The notes: a model not told the origin generated them from the letters alone. A stretch of DNA of 64,000 nt from Gloeotrichia echinulata CP02 (GCA_038087035.1 CP051187.1:4469001-4533000); one strand, 5' to 3'. Positions 1-9,252 are shown, numbered from the stretch's first letter. A program made the numbers and translations.

Positions 1-392
1 AAAGGTCGCAGTAAGGCGCGGAGGGTTGTTTGTTGCAGTCCCACTGGTCTACCATCATCTCGTACAACGCGAATTTTAGCCAAGCGTTTACCAGGGGTTT
101 GCCCTTGCCATATCGTTTCAAAAAATACAAAATAACCGACATAAACGACAAAGTAAATGATGATGGTAATCGCGACAAGCCAAATAGGAAGGGCTGGACC
201 CAAAAATTGCTCTCCAACACTTATTAACTGCACTGAAACTATGCCCCAAACAATGAGGAACACCACTAAAATTAGAGCTAAAACATGATAGTCAATCAGC
301 AAAGCCCAGGCGCGATTACCAATCCCGGCGAGAGTAAATTCTAGCTCTACACTTTCTGGGGTGTTGAATTTAACCCGATTAAATAGGTGCAT
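1..392 (-). CDS. RDD family membrane protein (3' end outside window)
   Basis: Reverse-strand reading from an ATG at 392 stays open to the window edge (about 130 codons). It starts MHLFNRVKFNTPESVELEF, has two hydrophobic segments (about residues 28-50 and 68-90) and carries the RDD-type signature around GQTPGKRLAKIRVVRDDGRP, typical of this membrane family of uncertain, possibly transport-related function. It begins 20 bases downstream of the multi-TM gene that ends at 413, so the two probably form an operon. RDD genes often lie next to SpoIIM genes in bacteria, and one is found here at 1478. The C-terminus is missing, so only the family call is safe. Confidence 0.8.
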   Translation of the reverse strand, partial: MHLFNRVKFNTPESVELEFTLAGIGNRAWALLIDYHVLALILVVFLIVWGIVSVQLISVGEQFLGPALPIWLVAITIIIYFVVYVGYFVFFETIWQGQTPGKRLAKIRVVRDDGRPVGLQQTTLRALLRP

Positions 393-412
393 AATAGTCT
401 CAGTACTAGCGT

Positions 413-1396
413 TTAAATTTCGCGATTGCGTAACTGTAAGCCCAACCCTTCACGACGACTCCGCAAATCGTAGTAAATTACAGCTTTGATTGCTTGCCAA
501 AACGGTAAAATAAGTGCGTTCATTAAGAATCCTATTAATAATATCAGCAAGTAAACTATACTCACCAATATAACTGCATTTGTTGAACCATTAATAGCAT
601 CTAATATTGTATATTGAATTAATGGTTGAGAAAATATCTGAATAAACAACTGAACAATTATTTGGATAGGTATTGTAATTAAGAAGGCAACAAACAATAT
701 TAAAACAATCCTCCATCCATACCCTTTGCTTAAATCCCAGCTGCGGCTTATTGCAGTATCTAGACCAAGATTATCTTCAATTGCTAGCAGTTCTACAGCC
801 AAACACAACCTAGCAGACAACCAAATAAAAGCAGCACAAGCAGCAAAGAAAATCAGTAAATTTAGTAGTCCTATAATCAGCACCATAATCAGCGAATTTC
901 TATTCAATATTGCATTCAATATTAAGCCCCCAAAAAAAGCTATTAAGCTCCAAAACAAAACAAAACATATTAAAATGATCAAAAAACCTAAAGATAGCGT
1001 AATTACGGTAAATACCAAACTCCACAATTTAGGTAAAACTTGTTTATGGGCATGACTCACAGTCTCTGGTTGATTAACCAATTCACCAAATGCTAATCGT
1101 GAGATAGTTGTAGTGTTAACCAAGGATCTACCGAAGGCATAGAAATACAAACCTAATCCAATTACCATTATAATTAACCAAGCTAGAGGAGAATTATTAC
1201 CAGATATAGAGTTTGAAAATAATATTATTCCTCCAGGAATGAAAATCAAAAACGGCAGCAGTGACCATAAAGCAACTTTTAACGCCAGGAAAAAATAAGA
1301 TTTTAGATGAGAACGATACAGTCGCAGTCCGGCGCTAACTACATTACCCAAACTTAGTGGTTGTATGGAACTGGGAGAATTAAAATTACCAGACAT
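413..1396 (-). CDS. Multi-pass membrane protein, conserved hypothetical
   Basis: This 327-residue protein is very hydrophobic, with about six membrane segments (near residues 35-60, 70-95, 115-150, 160-200, 230-260 and 280-310). It has no catalytic motif I recognise. It resembles the membrane domains annotated in cyanobacteria beside RDD and SpoIIM genes, possibly of the glycerophosphoryl-diester-phosphodiesterase membrane-domain type, but that is inferred from layout and hydropathy only. It lies 20 bases upstream of the RDD gene on the same strand and is divergent from the SpoIIM gene at 1478; the 81-base gap should hold both promoters. Confidence 0.75.
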   Translation of the reverse strand: MSGNFNSPSSIQPLSLGNVVSAGLRLYRSHLKSYFFLALKVALWSLLPFLIFIPGGIILFSNSISGNNSPLAWLIIMVIGLGLYFYAFGRSLVNTTTISRLAFGELVNQPETVSHAHKQVLPKLWSLVFTVITLSLGFLIILICFVLFWSLIAFFGGLILNAILNRNSLIMVLIIGLLNLLIFFAACAAFIWLSARLCLAVELLAIEDNLGLDTAISRSWDLSKGYGWRIVLILFVAFLITIPIQIIVQLFIQIFSQPLIQYTILDAINGSTNAVILVSIVYLLILLIGFLMNALILPFWQAIKAVIYYDLRSRREGLGLQLRNREI

Positions 1397-1477
1397 AATA
1401 TCAAATCTTCCTTAAGAGTACGCAGATCAATTTGAGGTTATCTTAAAGTACATTCAACCAAAATCTTCGCGAAATTT

Positions 1478-2431
1478 ATGAATATTCAACGTTGGATAGG
1501 CCGACGAGAACCAAATTGGCAGCGTTTAGACGCTTTATTAAGGCAGATAGAACAAAAAGGACTCAAGTCACTAAAATCTGCCCAAATTCGCGAGTTAGCT
1601 AGTTTATATCGTTCAGTAGCCGCAGATTTAGCACGGGCGCGTACCCAACAAGTGGGCAATACTCTGATTCAAAGTTTACAATCTTTAACAACTCGTGGCT
1701 ATACGCAGATATACCAAGGTTCGCGGCGCCACGAATGGGAAGCTGTGGTGGAATTTTATCGCTGGGGATTACCCAATATAGTCCAGCAAACATTCCCATA
1801 CATTGCTACTGCTACGGCTTTATTCCTTTTGGGCGGAATAGTCGCTTGGTGGTATGCTTGGCAAGATCCAACGTTTATGTCGCTGATAGTACCCCAACAG
1901 TTAATTTCTCTGGTGCGAGATGAGCATAAATTGTGGATGGGGTCGATAGTCGGCATTGAACCTGTGGCATCTAGCAGTATTATGATTAATAATCTTTCGG
2001 TTTCCTTTGCGGCTGTGGCTGGTGGGATGACCGCTGGGGCTTACACTGCCTATTTGATGGTATTTAATGGTTTATTGATTGGTGCTATTGGTACTTTGGT
2101 GGGTCAAAATCAACTGGCTTATCCCTTTTGGGCGTTTGTTTTTCCTCACGGTTCCCTAGAATTACCCGCGATCTTTTTTGCTGGTGGTGCGGGATTTTTA
2201 CTCGCAAAAGCGATTTTATTTCCTGGTCAATATCGTCGGGGTGATGCGCTAAAATTATATGGTTCCCAGGCGGTTAAGTTAATTTTTGGGATTGTGCCAA
2301 TGTTGATGATTGCTGGCACTATTGAAGGCTTTTTTTCTCCTAATCCTAGTGTACCAAGTCCGATTAAATATCTGACTGGAATGGGATTATTTGTGCTGTT
2401 GGTGATGTATTGTCGTCGTCAGCGGACGTGA
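1478..2431 (+). CDS. Stage II sporulation protein M (SpoIIM) family membrane protein
   Basis: The 317-residue product starts MNIQRWIGRREPNWQRLDAL, a cytosolic amphipathic N-terminus followed by hydrophobic segments from about residue 95. The central stretch around NNLSVSFAAVAGGMTAGAYT and the later FPHGSLELPAIFFAGGAGF match the SpoIIM family, in which N-x-x-V-x-F and HG-E-ELPA motifs are conserved. In non-sporulating bacteria these integral membrane proteins occur with RDD and MoxR/DUF58 genes; their role is unclear. The divergent RDD pair next door supports the call. The stop codon abuts a MITE that begins two bases later. Confidence 0.88.
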   Translation: MNIQRWIGRREPNWQRLDALLRQIEQKGLKSLKSAQIRELASLYRSVAADLARARTQQVGNTLIQSLQSLTTRGYTQIYQGSRRHEWEAVVEFYRWGLPNIVQQTFPYIATATALFLLGGIVAWWYAWQDPTFMSLIVPQQLISLVRDEHKLWMGSIVGIEPVASSSIMINNLSVSFAAVAGGMTAGAYTAYLMVFNGLLIGAIGTLVGQNQLAYPFWAFVFPHGSLELPAIFFAGGAGFLLAKAILFPGQYRRGDALKLYGSQAVKLIFGIVPMLMIAGTIEGFFSPNPSVPSPIKYLTGMGLFVLLVMYCRRQRT

Positions 2432-2432
2432 A

Positions 2433-2529
2433 TTACAGCAATTTTCATCGATTTGAACCACGCATACTCGTAGGGGCGCAAGGCCTTGCGCCCCTACCGC
2501 GTGGTCTATTTACCTGAAAATTGCTGTAA
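2433..2529. repeat. MITE-like palindromic element, family A copy 1
   Basis: A 97-bp unit bounded by imperfect inverted repeats, TTACAGCAATTTTCA at the left and TGAAAATTGCTGTAA at the right, with the perfect palindrome GGCGCAAGGCCTTGCGCC near the middle. Related units with the same ends occur at 17830, 38061 and 59274. It starts two bases after the SpoIIM stop codon. It has no coding capacity; mobility by a transposase supplied in trans is inferred. Confidence 0.8.
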
Positions 2530-2583
2530 TTTTGGATTTTGGATTTTGGATTTTAGATTCACCCCATGCATGAATGCTCTTTA

Positions 2584-2945
2584 TTGAACGCACCCCATCT
2601 AAATCAAAGATTATAGATGGGGATTCGTGCGCTAAGAAGCTGTAATACTTCTTGAGCGTTACCAGGGTTACTGGCGTTCTCAGTGTGTCGTTAGAACTTT
2701 CGCTTACGAACACCCTAGTAAAAAGTATTATTAATATAATGACTTTTTACTCGTTATAAACAATTAGTGAAATTGGTCTATGTCTCCGGCTGTAAAGCTT
2801 TTACAGTACCGCAAAAACTAATTATCAGAATTATAGCATGAAAGAATAATTGTTGCTGCGCGTTTTATACTGGTTTCGCTTACCCCACCTAAAATGTAGA
2901 TATTTTTATAGTATTTTTAGGTGGGGACTGCGCGAAACATTTTTG
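2584..2945 (-). mobile_element. IS605-like element lacking tnpA and tnpB (solo S1), possible omega-RNA unit
   Basis: Read on the minus strand, this starts with a hairpin (CCCCACCT...AGGTGGGG, 2883-2926), then a TATAAT box (complement of 2830-2835), about 230 bases without a useful ORF, and a right-end-like hairpin (GAATCCCCATC...GATGGGG) followed by TGCGTTCAA at 2584. The GAATC-hairpin-TCAA layout is the same as at the right ends of the tnpB elements in this window. No transposase or TnpB frame is present. The boundary near 2945 is approximate because heptamer repeats follow. Alternative: an unrelated small RNA gene with a terminator. Confidence 0.5.
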
Positions 2946-2999
2946 TTCAATGGTCAATGGTCAATGGTCAATGGTCAATGGTCAATGGTCAATGACCAA
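2946..2999. repeat. Heptamer tandem repeat (TCAATGG)n, STRR type
   Basis: About six to seven direct copies of TCAATGG followed by degenerate TGACCAA/GGACAAA units. Short tandemly repeated heptamers are characteristic of heterocystous cyanobacteria. It lies 95 bases upstream of the 783-residue gene. Confidence 0.9.
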
Positions 3000-3094
3000 T
3001 GACAAAGGACAAAGAACAAATGACAACATTGAAAAGCGGGAGTATAAAAGAAAAAGCACTGAGCGTATATCTCCTGGATTGACTGAGAACTAAT

Positions 3095-5446
3095 ATGGCA
3101 AATCGGTCGGACAAGCTGACCCACAGATCCCTTCGATCAAATCCACCTCGTACAGGTGCAATCCAACATGTGCCCAAATTACCCCAGAAAAAAGCTCAAG
3201 GGGGAAATTGGCTATCATCGATGCTGGCGATCGCACTTCTGATCAGTAGCGCAGGTTTATTTATTACTTTTGCCTGGATAAGTATTCTCTTTATCTTTAA
3301 TCCACATCAAATTACCTGGCTGAATAAATTTTTACCGGAATGGGCGCAAATCTCTTTCGGTAATAGCGACAGTCCCCAAACTCTCAAACAAATTCAACTC
3401 AGCTTGAGTCAACAACAACAAATAGCTGGGGAAACCATAGTTTTGGATCAGGATAAAGACGATTCGTTTTTACTGCCAGTTTTTCAGCAGCGTCCTAATT
3501 GTTTGTCTGATTGTCAATACTTAGTTGAATTGCGGGTTTATCAGCGCTCAGATGATTTGGAGTTTCAATCCCAGCCGCAAAAATACTATCACCTCGTCAC
3601 CCAACTGTCTGTAACTGGACTAGAGGAATCTTTTGTCCTGGCTCCCTTGAACGGAAATGAATTAGAACATCAAGATTCTAGCATTTCCTTACCGTTAAAT
3701 CAAGTCAAACGTTTTGAAGGTGAGGCGCCAACCCCAGGGATTTGGTTTGATTTGCGAGGACAGCGCCAAGAAGGAACAGGGGCGATTGCCTATGGTAATA
3801 TTGTCTATTACAATCCCCAACGTCAAAATCTCCAACAGCTATTGTCTTGGACAAGTCCCAATGGACAACTACCCAAATGGCAACAGGTGACTGGTGATGA
3901 TGTCAAGGAGTTGGTTATTGATCAAACAGTTGGTTTAGAACCACGCTTGCGGGTTTATCAAGTCAAAGCTACGGAATTATTCCAAAATCCTGTGCAATTG
4001 GCGGAAATTTCCCTCACACGCCAAGACTTGAAAGATTCTGCTTATCAAGACGCCCTATTACTCGCCCGTAGTGGACTGTGGACCCCAGCCTTTGAGCGAT
4101 TACAATATATGCTCAAACAGCGAAAACCAGTCATATCAGCGGACGTGCAAGCACAAATTGATATAATTCGCAGGCACTCCCAACTTACCAAAATCCAAGC
4201 CGAGAAAAATTGGGCAAGTCCTGGTCAACAAGTATTGGCAGATTTGATTGATGGTCGCTGGGAGAAAGCTTTACAGGTATTTGAAGCATCTCCACAGAAT
4301 TTACAAGAAGTTGTCACTCTCCTCAAAGCCGATAGCGGACGATTGTGGAATCGTACAGCCGCTGGCTTGCGAGTAGACCCCAATCGACCCCAGGTGCAGG
4401 CTTGGGGGTGTCTGATGGTTGCAGTTCAGCATGGGGAACAACGGGCTAATTCCTGGTTACAAGCACAACCCAAAATTACCTCAGAAACTCTTACCTATAT
4501 TCAAGGTCTGTTAGGCAAGCTAAATGGTGAAGTCACAACACCCCAAGTCTCCTCTAATCAACTTAGCAGAATTATCGGTTCTGTACAACCCCTGACTCAA
4601 GTTACCAGCGGTGAGTGGATACAACCAGACCCAACAGCCGACCTCACACTCACAGATAACGAAGTTTGGTATCAAGTAGAAGTGAGTGCATTTAATGACG
4701 GGAAACGCTGGCTAAATTTCCCCTTTGGGAATTTGCAATTACCAATCTGGGAAACTTTAGGCTTGAGTTTTGACCCGACAATCCAGATAGTTATCTGGCT
4801 ACCCAACGGCGAACAGCAAACCACCATCGCTACTGTCAAAGCGGTACAATTGCAGCATGGGGTTTTGCGGCTATTAGCTGCAGGACAACCAATTCCCGAA
4901 AATCAACCCGAAAAACAAAATCATCCTCTCCAACCGCGACCTTTAGCCCTGACAAATAGTGCCCTAGAATGGGTACAGCCATCTCCCATTACTCTGTCCC
5001 AACTACAGCAACAAGATCCACAAAAGGTGAAGGCGATTCTACCCACTATGTGGCGATATTTACAGGAATCTGGTCAAATTCCCGATGGTGCTATGCCTAG
5101 TTTGCCACAGATGCAACAAAAATTAGGCTATTGGCCAGTTCAAGTGATTGATTTAACCAATAACGCCAAGCCAGAAATCGTCCTGACTATCTCCGCCCAA
5201 GCCATTGCATTGTTGAAGCAGTCAGCATCAGAGACTCAGGAACCGGAACAAAATTCATCCCGTCCACGTACCTTGATTCTGTCTGATAGTGGTAAAGTAA
5301 TTTATACAGATTTTCAGCAAAATAACGGACAATTACTCACTGCGATCGCCCAGATTGCAGAGGGGGAATCTCCCGCTTTATTAGTCGAAAATGCCCATAA
5401 CTACAGCCTCAAACGTTGGTCAGAAAAAAATCAGCGTTTTGAGTAA
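3095..5446 (+). CDS. Large membrane-anchored protein of unknown function
   Basis: The 783-residue product has a basic, proline-rich N-terminus, one membrane segment at about residues 45-70 (LAIALLISSAGLFITFAWIS) and a long soluble part that should be exported. The soluble region has two halves of mixed alpha/beta character: about residues 130-300 with LRVYQRSDD-like strands, then a helical stretch around 310-470 (DALLLARSGLWTPAFERLQ) that looks TPR-like. The C-terminus (about 690-780) resembles a beta-propeller or VCBS fragment. I do not recognise a named family. It is a stand-alone gene, with a MITE or repeat region on each side. The start ATG at 3095 leaves the TM in the expected position. 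Confidence 0.75.
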   Translation: MANRSDKLTHRSLRSNPPRTGAIQHVPKLPQKKAQGGNWLSSMLAIALLISSAGLFITFAWISILFIFNPHQITWLNKFLPEWAQISFGNSDSPQTLKQIQLSLSQQQQIAGETIVLDQDKDDSFLLPVFQQRPNCLSDCQYLVELRVYQRSDDLEFQSQPQKYYHLVTQLSVTGLEESFVLAPLNGNELEHQDSSISLPLNQVKRFEGEAPTPGIWFDLRGQRQEGTGAIAYGNIVYYNPQRQNLQQLLSWTSPNGQLPKWQQVTGDDVKELVIDQTVGLEPRLRVYQVKATELFQNPVQLAEISLTRQDLKDSAYQDALLLARSGLWTPAFERLQYMLKQRKPVISADVQAQIDIIRRHSQLTKIQAEKNWASPGQQVLADLIDGRWEKALQVFEASPQNLQEVVTLLKADSGRLWNRTAAGLRVDPNRPQVQAWGCLMVAVQHGEQRANSWLQAQPKITSETLTYIQGLLGKLNGEVTTPQVSSNQLSRIIGSVQPLTQVTSGEWIQPDPTADLTLTDNEVWYQVEVSAFNDGKRWLNFPFGNLQLPIWETLGLSFDPTIQIVIWLPNGEQQTTIATVKAVQLQHGVLRLLAAGQPIPENQPEKQNHPLQPRPLALTNSALEWVQPSPITLSQLQQQDPQKVKAILPTMWRYLQESGQIPDGAMPSLPQMQQKLGYWPVQVIDLTNNAKPEIVLTISAQAIALLKQSASETQEPEQNSSRPRTLILSDSGKVIYTDFQQNNGQLLTAIAQIAEGESPALLVENAHNYSLKRWSEKNQRFE

Positions 5447-5488
5447 TAGACATTACTTTGAAAAAAGAATGCTACAGATAAATTGCGT

Positions 5489-5612
5489 AGGGGCGCAAGG
5501 CCTTGCGCCCCTACAAAGGTCTCAATATGTTGCCAGATTTTAGTGGGCGTAGGGTGTGTCAAACCTAAAATATGGAAAACATATCAGTTGTCTAGTTTTC
5601 TGACGCACCCTA
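5489..5612. repeat. Two adjacent palindromic repeats
   Basis: The first is the GGCGCAAGGCCTTGCGCC palindrome with flanking GTAGG/CCTAC arms (about 5489-5516). The second (about 5549-5612) has inverted ends GTAGGGTGTGTCA and TGACGCACCCTAC enclosing an AT-rich core. Both lie between convergent genes and may also help stop transcription. Confidence 0.7.
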
Positions 5613-5629
5613 CAAACAAGTGAAAAATA

Positions 5630-6574
5630 TTATCCTGCTTGTTGGTTCAACCAAGCTTCTAAATCCGCTACCACAGCGAAATCTAATAACGCCTCTCCTA
5701 ATTCCTCCAATTGTTCAATAGATAATCCTCGAACTCGTTCAATTAACGATGTATCAACCTCACCAAATCGACGATTTAGTTGACGTATAACTAGACGTTG
5801 TTCGCCTTCCTGTTGTCCTTCTTTTTTTCCTTCTTTTTTTCCTTCTTCTTTTCCTTCTTGTTTTCCTTCTTCTATGGCTCTGGCGCGGTCTTGCTGATAG
5901 AGTGGTTCTAATCGCATAACTAACTCCGTGTCATCTTCATCTAAATCTTGATTAATTCTCAAATTGGCGCGTAGGTTATAAACTAATTCGAGCGTTGCTT
6001 TCTGGTATGGATGATTTAATGGTAGCGCTTCCAACTCCACAATCGCCTGTGATTGCACAGTTCCCCTAGCTAAAAGTCGTAACCACAACGTCTCTGGTGT
6101 TTGCGGTAATTGATGAATCACTACAATTGCTGCCCGTAATGCATCGCCGAGAAAGTATACTCCTGATAACCACCCCTCTTTTTGGTTAACGTTAAAGCTA
6201 GATAATACTGCTGCGGATGCAGTTGGAGTCAGTACCCACAATTTAGGTATTTTCTCTTCTGGGAGTTTGGTTTTATTTCCCTTAGCCTCTCGTCTTAGTC
6301 CAGCTTTTACTTCCAATGATTTTAGAACACAGTCGCAGATTTCATCAGCAGTAGCTGCATTCCGAAATGGCTCGAAGATTGCTGGATATTCGGCAAATCT
6401 TCCTAGCAAGCCTAAGATGTGTAAACTAGGGTTTGGTTGTGCTGATGGTGTGAATAACACATCGATTTCTTTTATCTCTCCGGCAACTTTTACACTGGAG
6501 TTAACCTCCCCATAATTTTTTAATAATTCTTCCAAATAGTCCTTGGCGAATTTGTCATGAATAAAGCGCGTCAT
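5630..6574 (-). CDS. DUF4351 / Rpn-family putative nuclease-like protein
   Basis: This 314-residue protein has an N-terminal region containing GEIKEIDVLFTPS (about residues 31-43), consistent with a PD-(D/E)XK-type nuclease fold, and a C-terminal DUF4351-type module (about 255-312: RRFGEVDTSLIERVRGLSIE, then LGEALLDF). Between them lies a charged repeat EGKQEGKEEGKKEGKKEG, a hallmark of these proteins. Rpn/PD-(D/E)XK transposase-like proteins promote recombination in E. coli, but DUF4351 members in cyanobacteria are numerous and mostly uncharacterised. A second, different member lies at 24744. Single gene, no operon partner. Confidence 0.8.
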   Translation of the reverse strand: MTRFIHDKFAKDYLEELLKNYGEVNSSVKVAGEIKEIDVLFTPSAQPNPSLHILGLLGRFAEYPAIFEPFRNAATADEICDCVLKSLEVKAGLRREAKGNKTKLPEEKIPKLWVLTPTASAAVLSSFNVNQKEGWLSGVYFLGDALRAAIVVIHQLPQTPETLWLRLLARGTVQSQAIVELEALPLNHPYQKATLELVYNLRANLRINQDLDEDDTELVMRLEPLYQQDRARAIEEGKQEGKEEGKKEGKKEGQQEGEQRLVIRQLNRRFGEVDTSLIERVRGLSIEQLEELGEALLDFAVVADLEAWLNQQAG

Positions 6575-6734
6575 TCAATTTGATTTGTTGGTTGTAAATA
6601 ATATTTTATCTGGTTCAAGTTGCAATATTGAAAAAAACTCTGAAAAAATATTTCAGTTACTTAAGTAAACGAAAAATAAAAATCAATACCGTTCAGTTAA
6701 GGCTTGATCCTCCCTAACCCTCCTTAAAAAGGAG

Positions 6735-6960
6735 GGAATTAAGCCCCCCTTCCCCAACCATACCTACTACCCCATCTCGGCGCATGTGTTGAATTTCTTG
6801 GAGTTTATCTTGTGGTAGCAGTTCTGCTTGATACTCTGTAATGCCAACTTGTTGGGCAATTTGCTGGGCTACAGGGGTGCGATCGCCTGTTAGCATCACC
6901 AATCGTTTTAATCCCAGCCGCTTCAATGATGCACCTAGAGGTTGATGTTGAACCCTGATT
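6735..6960 (-). pseudogene. Remnant of a heavy-metal P-type ATPase
   Basis: The reverse-strand reading gives GASLKRLGLKRLVMLTGD..., then PVAQQIAQQVGI, AELLPQDKLQEIQ and VVGMVGEG. This is the P-domain hinge region of a P1B-type ATPase: the TGD motif, the AE-LLP-DK motif, and MVGDG altered to MVGEG. Only about 70 residues survive of a family that normally has 600-800; the phosphorylation site and membrane helices are absent. It lies just upstream of, and opposite to, the NRAMP gene, which suggests a former metal-homeostasis cluster. An ATG-initiated 70-codon frame (6714-6926) covers part of it but is unlikely to be functional. Confidence 0.8.
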
Positions 6961-7006
6961 TTATGAGATTATGAGAAGAATATGAAAAAATTTACCCCCA
7001 AAACAA

Positions 7007-8314
7007 ATGACTCGTCCCGAAAATCGCCCCAGTCTCCCTGAAAACTACCGCAGTATTAAAATTCCTAACGGTAAAGGCTTTTGGCGCAAAATGCTGGCCT
7101 ATGCAGGGCCTGGGTATCTGGTTTCAGTTGGATATATGGACCCAGGAAACTGGGTAACAGATATTGTTGGCGGTTCTAGGTTTGGCTATACCCTGTTGTC
7201 AGTAATTCTGCTGTCGAACCTGATGGCGATATTGTTGCAATCGCTGTGTGTACGCTTGGGTGTTGCTACGGGGAAAGATTTAGCCCAGGCTTGTCGAGAC
7301 TATTTCAGTCAAAAGGTGAACTTTACTTTGTGGGTACTGTGTGAGATTGCGATCGCCGCTTGTGACTTAGCAGAACTACTAGGAAGTGCGATCGCCCTGC
7401 AACTTTTATTCGGTATTCCTTTAGTATGGGGAGTGTGCATCACTGCCCTGGATGTCCTGGCATTGCTATTGTTGCATCATAAAGGTTTTCGCTATACAGA
7501 AGCCTTGATAACAATGTCGGTAGCAACCATCGGCATCTGTTTCATAGCACAAGTTGTGTTTTCCAAGCCCGATATGAAGGGGATTTTGTTAGGATATCTG
7601 CCCAAGGCAGAAATTTTACAAAATCCGGAAATGCTCTACATTGCCATTGGCATTTTAGGCGCAACAGTGATGCCCCACAACCTATATTTACATTCTTCTA
7701 TTGTCCAAACCCGTGATTGGGAACCTACTACTGAAAAAAGATGGGAAGCGATCAAATTCGGCATAATTGATTCAACTTTTGCGCTGTCGTTGGCACTGTT
7801 TATCAACTCAGCAATTTTAATTGTTTCAGCTGCAACATTTCATTTTTCCGGTCATCAGAATGTAGCAGAACTACAAGATGCATACAAACTGCTGTCACCA
7901 TTGTTAGGCGTTAGTGCTGCAAGTGCCATTTTTGGAATAGCCTTACTTGCTTCTGGTCAAAGTTCCACACTGACTGCAACCCTGGCTGGACAGATTGTGA
8001 TGGAAGGTTTTTTAGAATTTCGCCTTCCATCATGGTTACGGCGTCTAGTTAGCCGCATGTTAGCGATCGTTCCAGCCTTGATGACAATTATTATCTTTGG
8101 AGAACATAGTACCAGTCGTCTTATCGTTCTCAGTCAGGTTATACTGAGCTTACAGTTACCGTTTGCAGTGATTCCATTGGTGATGTTTACTAGCAACCGT
8201 CGCTTAATGGGTGAGTTTGTCAATCCCTTATGGCTCAAATTTTTAGCTTGGGGAGTTGCTATTGTTATCGTCATGCTCAATGTTTGGTTGTTATTACGAA
8301 GTATTTTTGGTTAA
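7007..8314 (+). CDS. mntH: NRAMP-family divalent metal ion transporter
   Basis: The 435-residue multi-pass protein (about 11 TM helices) has the NRAMP metal-binding motif DPGNW in TM1 (about residue 46) and the MPHNLYLHSS motif of TM6 (about residue 222), both needed for Mn2+/Fe2+ transport, plus the GQSSTLTATLAGQ signature of TM10. These transporters import Mn2+ or Fe2+ with protons across the cytoplasmic membrane, which matters for photosystem II and iron-rich photosystems. The length fits the family. It is transcribed away from the P-type ATPase relic. No Mn- or Fe-responsive box was recognised in the short upstream gap. Confidence 0.93.
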   Translation: MTRPENRPSLPENYRSIKIPNGKGFWRKMLAYAGPGYLVSVGYMDPGNWVTDIVGGSRFGYTLLSVILLSNLMAILLQSLCVRLGVATGKDLAQACRDYFSQKVNFTLWVLCEIAIAACDLAELLGSAIALQLLFGIPLVWGVCITALDVLALLLLHHKGFRYTEALITMSVATIGICFIAQVVFSKPDMKGILLGYLPKAEILQNPEMLYIAIGILGATVMPHNLYLHSSIVQTRDWEPTTEKRWEAIKFGIIDSTFALSLALFINSAILIVSAATFHFSGHQNVAELQDAYKLLSPLLGVSAASAIFGIALLASGQSSTLTATLAGQIVMEGFLEFRLPSWLRRLVSRMLAIVPALMTIIIFGEHSTSRLIVLSQVILSLQLPFAVIPLVMFTSNRRLMGEFVNPLWLKFLAWGVAIVIVMLNVWLLLRSIFG

Positions 8315-8406
8315 CGGGCATAATGAAATCAAATTAGTGCCAAAATTCACTTGATATTTGATAATGAATCGAATAACCTAGACTGTCATATCCTTTTAGG
8401 AAATTT

Positions 8407-8790
8407 ATGAACAGAAAACTCATACTTAATTTGCTCGCCAGTTCCTCGATTTTTACATCATTAATATCCACGCTGGGGATAATCAATCCTGCTCACGCTA
8501 GTGTTAACCTTAACCAGCGATTAATGCACACCGGTGACGGTCGTACCTGTATCACTAATCCTCACGGTCTTAAGGATTTTGTGTGTATTCGAGATTCCCA
8601 GAGAGATCCAAAGGCAGCTCCTGCACGCAAATCGATGGTACTCTCAGCACAGCCGTCTGATAGCACAGTTGCAGAACTTAATTTTACACATGAAGAAAGC
8701 GAGGCTGCAATTAGGTTATTTAAGTGCGACTGTCCGTATTGCATCAATTCTTTGCGACAGTTACGTGGTACTGGCAACTTGGTGTACTAA
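8407..8790 (+). CDS. Small secreted protein with CxCxxC motif, hypothetical
   Basis: The 127-residue product has a Sec-type signal peptide: MNRKLIL, then a hydrophobic core and a likely cleavage after AHA near residue 31. The mature part has a TCITNPHGLKDFVCIRD stretch and a C-terminal FKCDCPYCINSL motif (about residues 109-120), so up to five cysteines could form disulfides or bind a metal. I know no family for it. It follows the NRAMP gene on the same strand by 92 bases and could be co-expressed with it; a metal-related role would be a guess. Confidence 0.65.
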   Translation: MNRKLILNLLASSSIFTSLISTLGIINPAHASVNLNQRLMHTGDGRTCITNPHGLKDFVCIRDSQRDPKAAPARKSMVLSAQPSDSTVAELNFTHEESEAAIRLFKCDCPYCINSLRQLRGTGNLVY

Positions 8791-9039
8791 TTATTATCCG
8801 TATTCTTCAACGTAAGTGCCATTTCGGTTTGTATAAACAGGCACTTCATTTATTAGGGCACGCCTAATTCTTCTATTGTAGGAATTACGCATGAGTAACG
8901 AAAATCAAGGGTTTGGGTTGGGCATGGGGCAGGAAAAATTAACCAATGCCCTATGCCCGATCTCCACGAATAGCCTAGTGCGTAAGTCCTGTACTGATAT
9001 CAGTTGGTCAATCCCAAGGATCTAAAATCTAGTGATTTA
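8791..9039. other. Intergenic region, no gene seen
   Basis: About 250 bases between the secreted protein gene and the small minus-strand gene. It has partial ATGCCCT-type repeats near 8925-8970. No coding frame or clear terminator was found. Confidence 0.5.
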
Positions 9040-9252
9040 TTAGTCTAGGGTATTGGTAGTTAGCTTTTGCTGTTTGATATCTTGCAACTGCTGCAACAGA
9101 GAATCTACCTCTGCTTGCAGGTTCATCAATTTAGCTTGCTGGTCGTCTTGATAGTAAGACTTGTTTAACTGGCTGGCAAGTACAGACTGGGTATTACGTT
9201 CAGAAACACTAGATTTTGACATAGGTAATTTTAAAATCACAACTCGACTCAC
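9040..9252 (-). CDS. Small coiled-coil protein, conserved-looking hypothetical
   Basis: The frame encodes up to 70 residues. The likely start is the internal ATG at residue 11 (MSKSSVSERNTQSVLASQ), as the first ten residues are atypical. The rest is hydrophilic and predicted to be a coiled coil (AKLMNLQAEVDSLLQQLQDI). There is no membrane segment. Codon use and composition look like a real short cyanobacterial gene, not a shadow, as nothing is coded opposite. Function unknown. Confidence 0.55.
   Translation of the reverse strand: MSRVVILKLPMSKSSVSERNTQSVLASQLNKSYYQDDQQAKLMNLQAEVDSLLQQLQDIKQQKLTTNTLD

Noticed and set aside
726..1055. 109-residue plus-strand frame
   Set aside because: Lies wholly opposite the multi-TM gene at 413-1396 and has no protein-like pattern.
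2470..2497. Rho-independent terminator at the GGCGCAAGGCCTTGCGCC palindrome
   Set aside because: No T-run follows, and the palindrome recurs in many places as part of MITEs, so mobility explains it better; it may still affect transcription.
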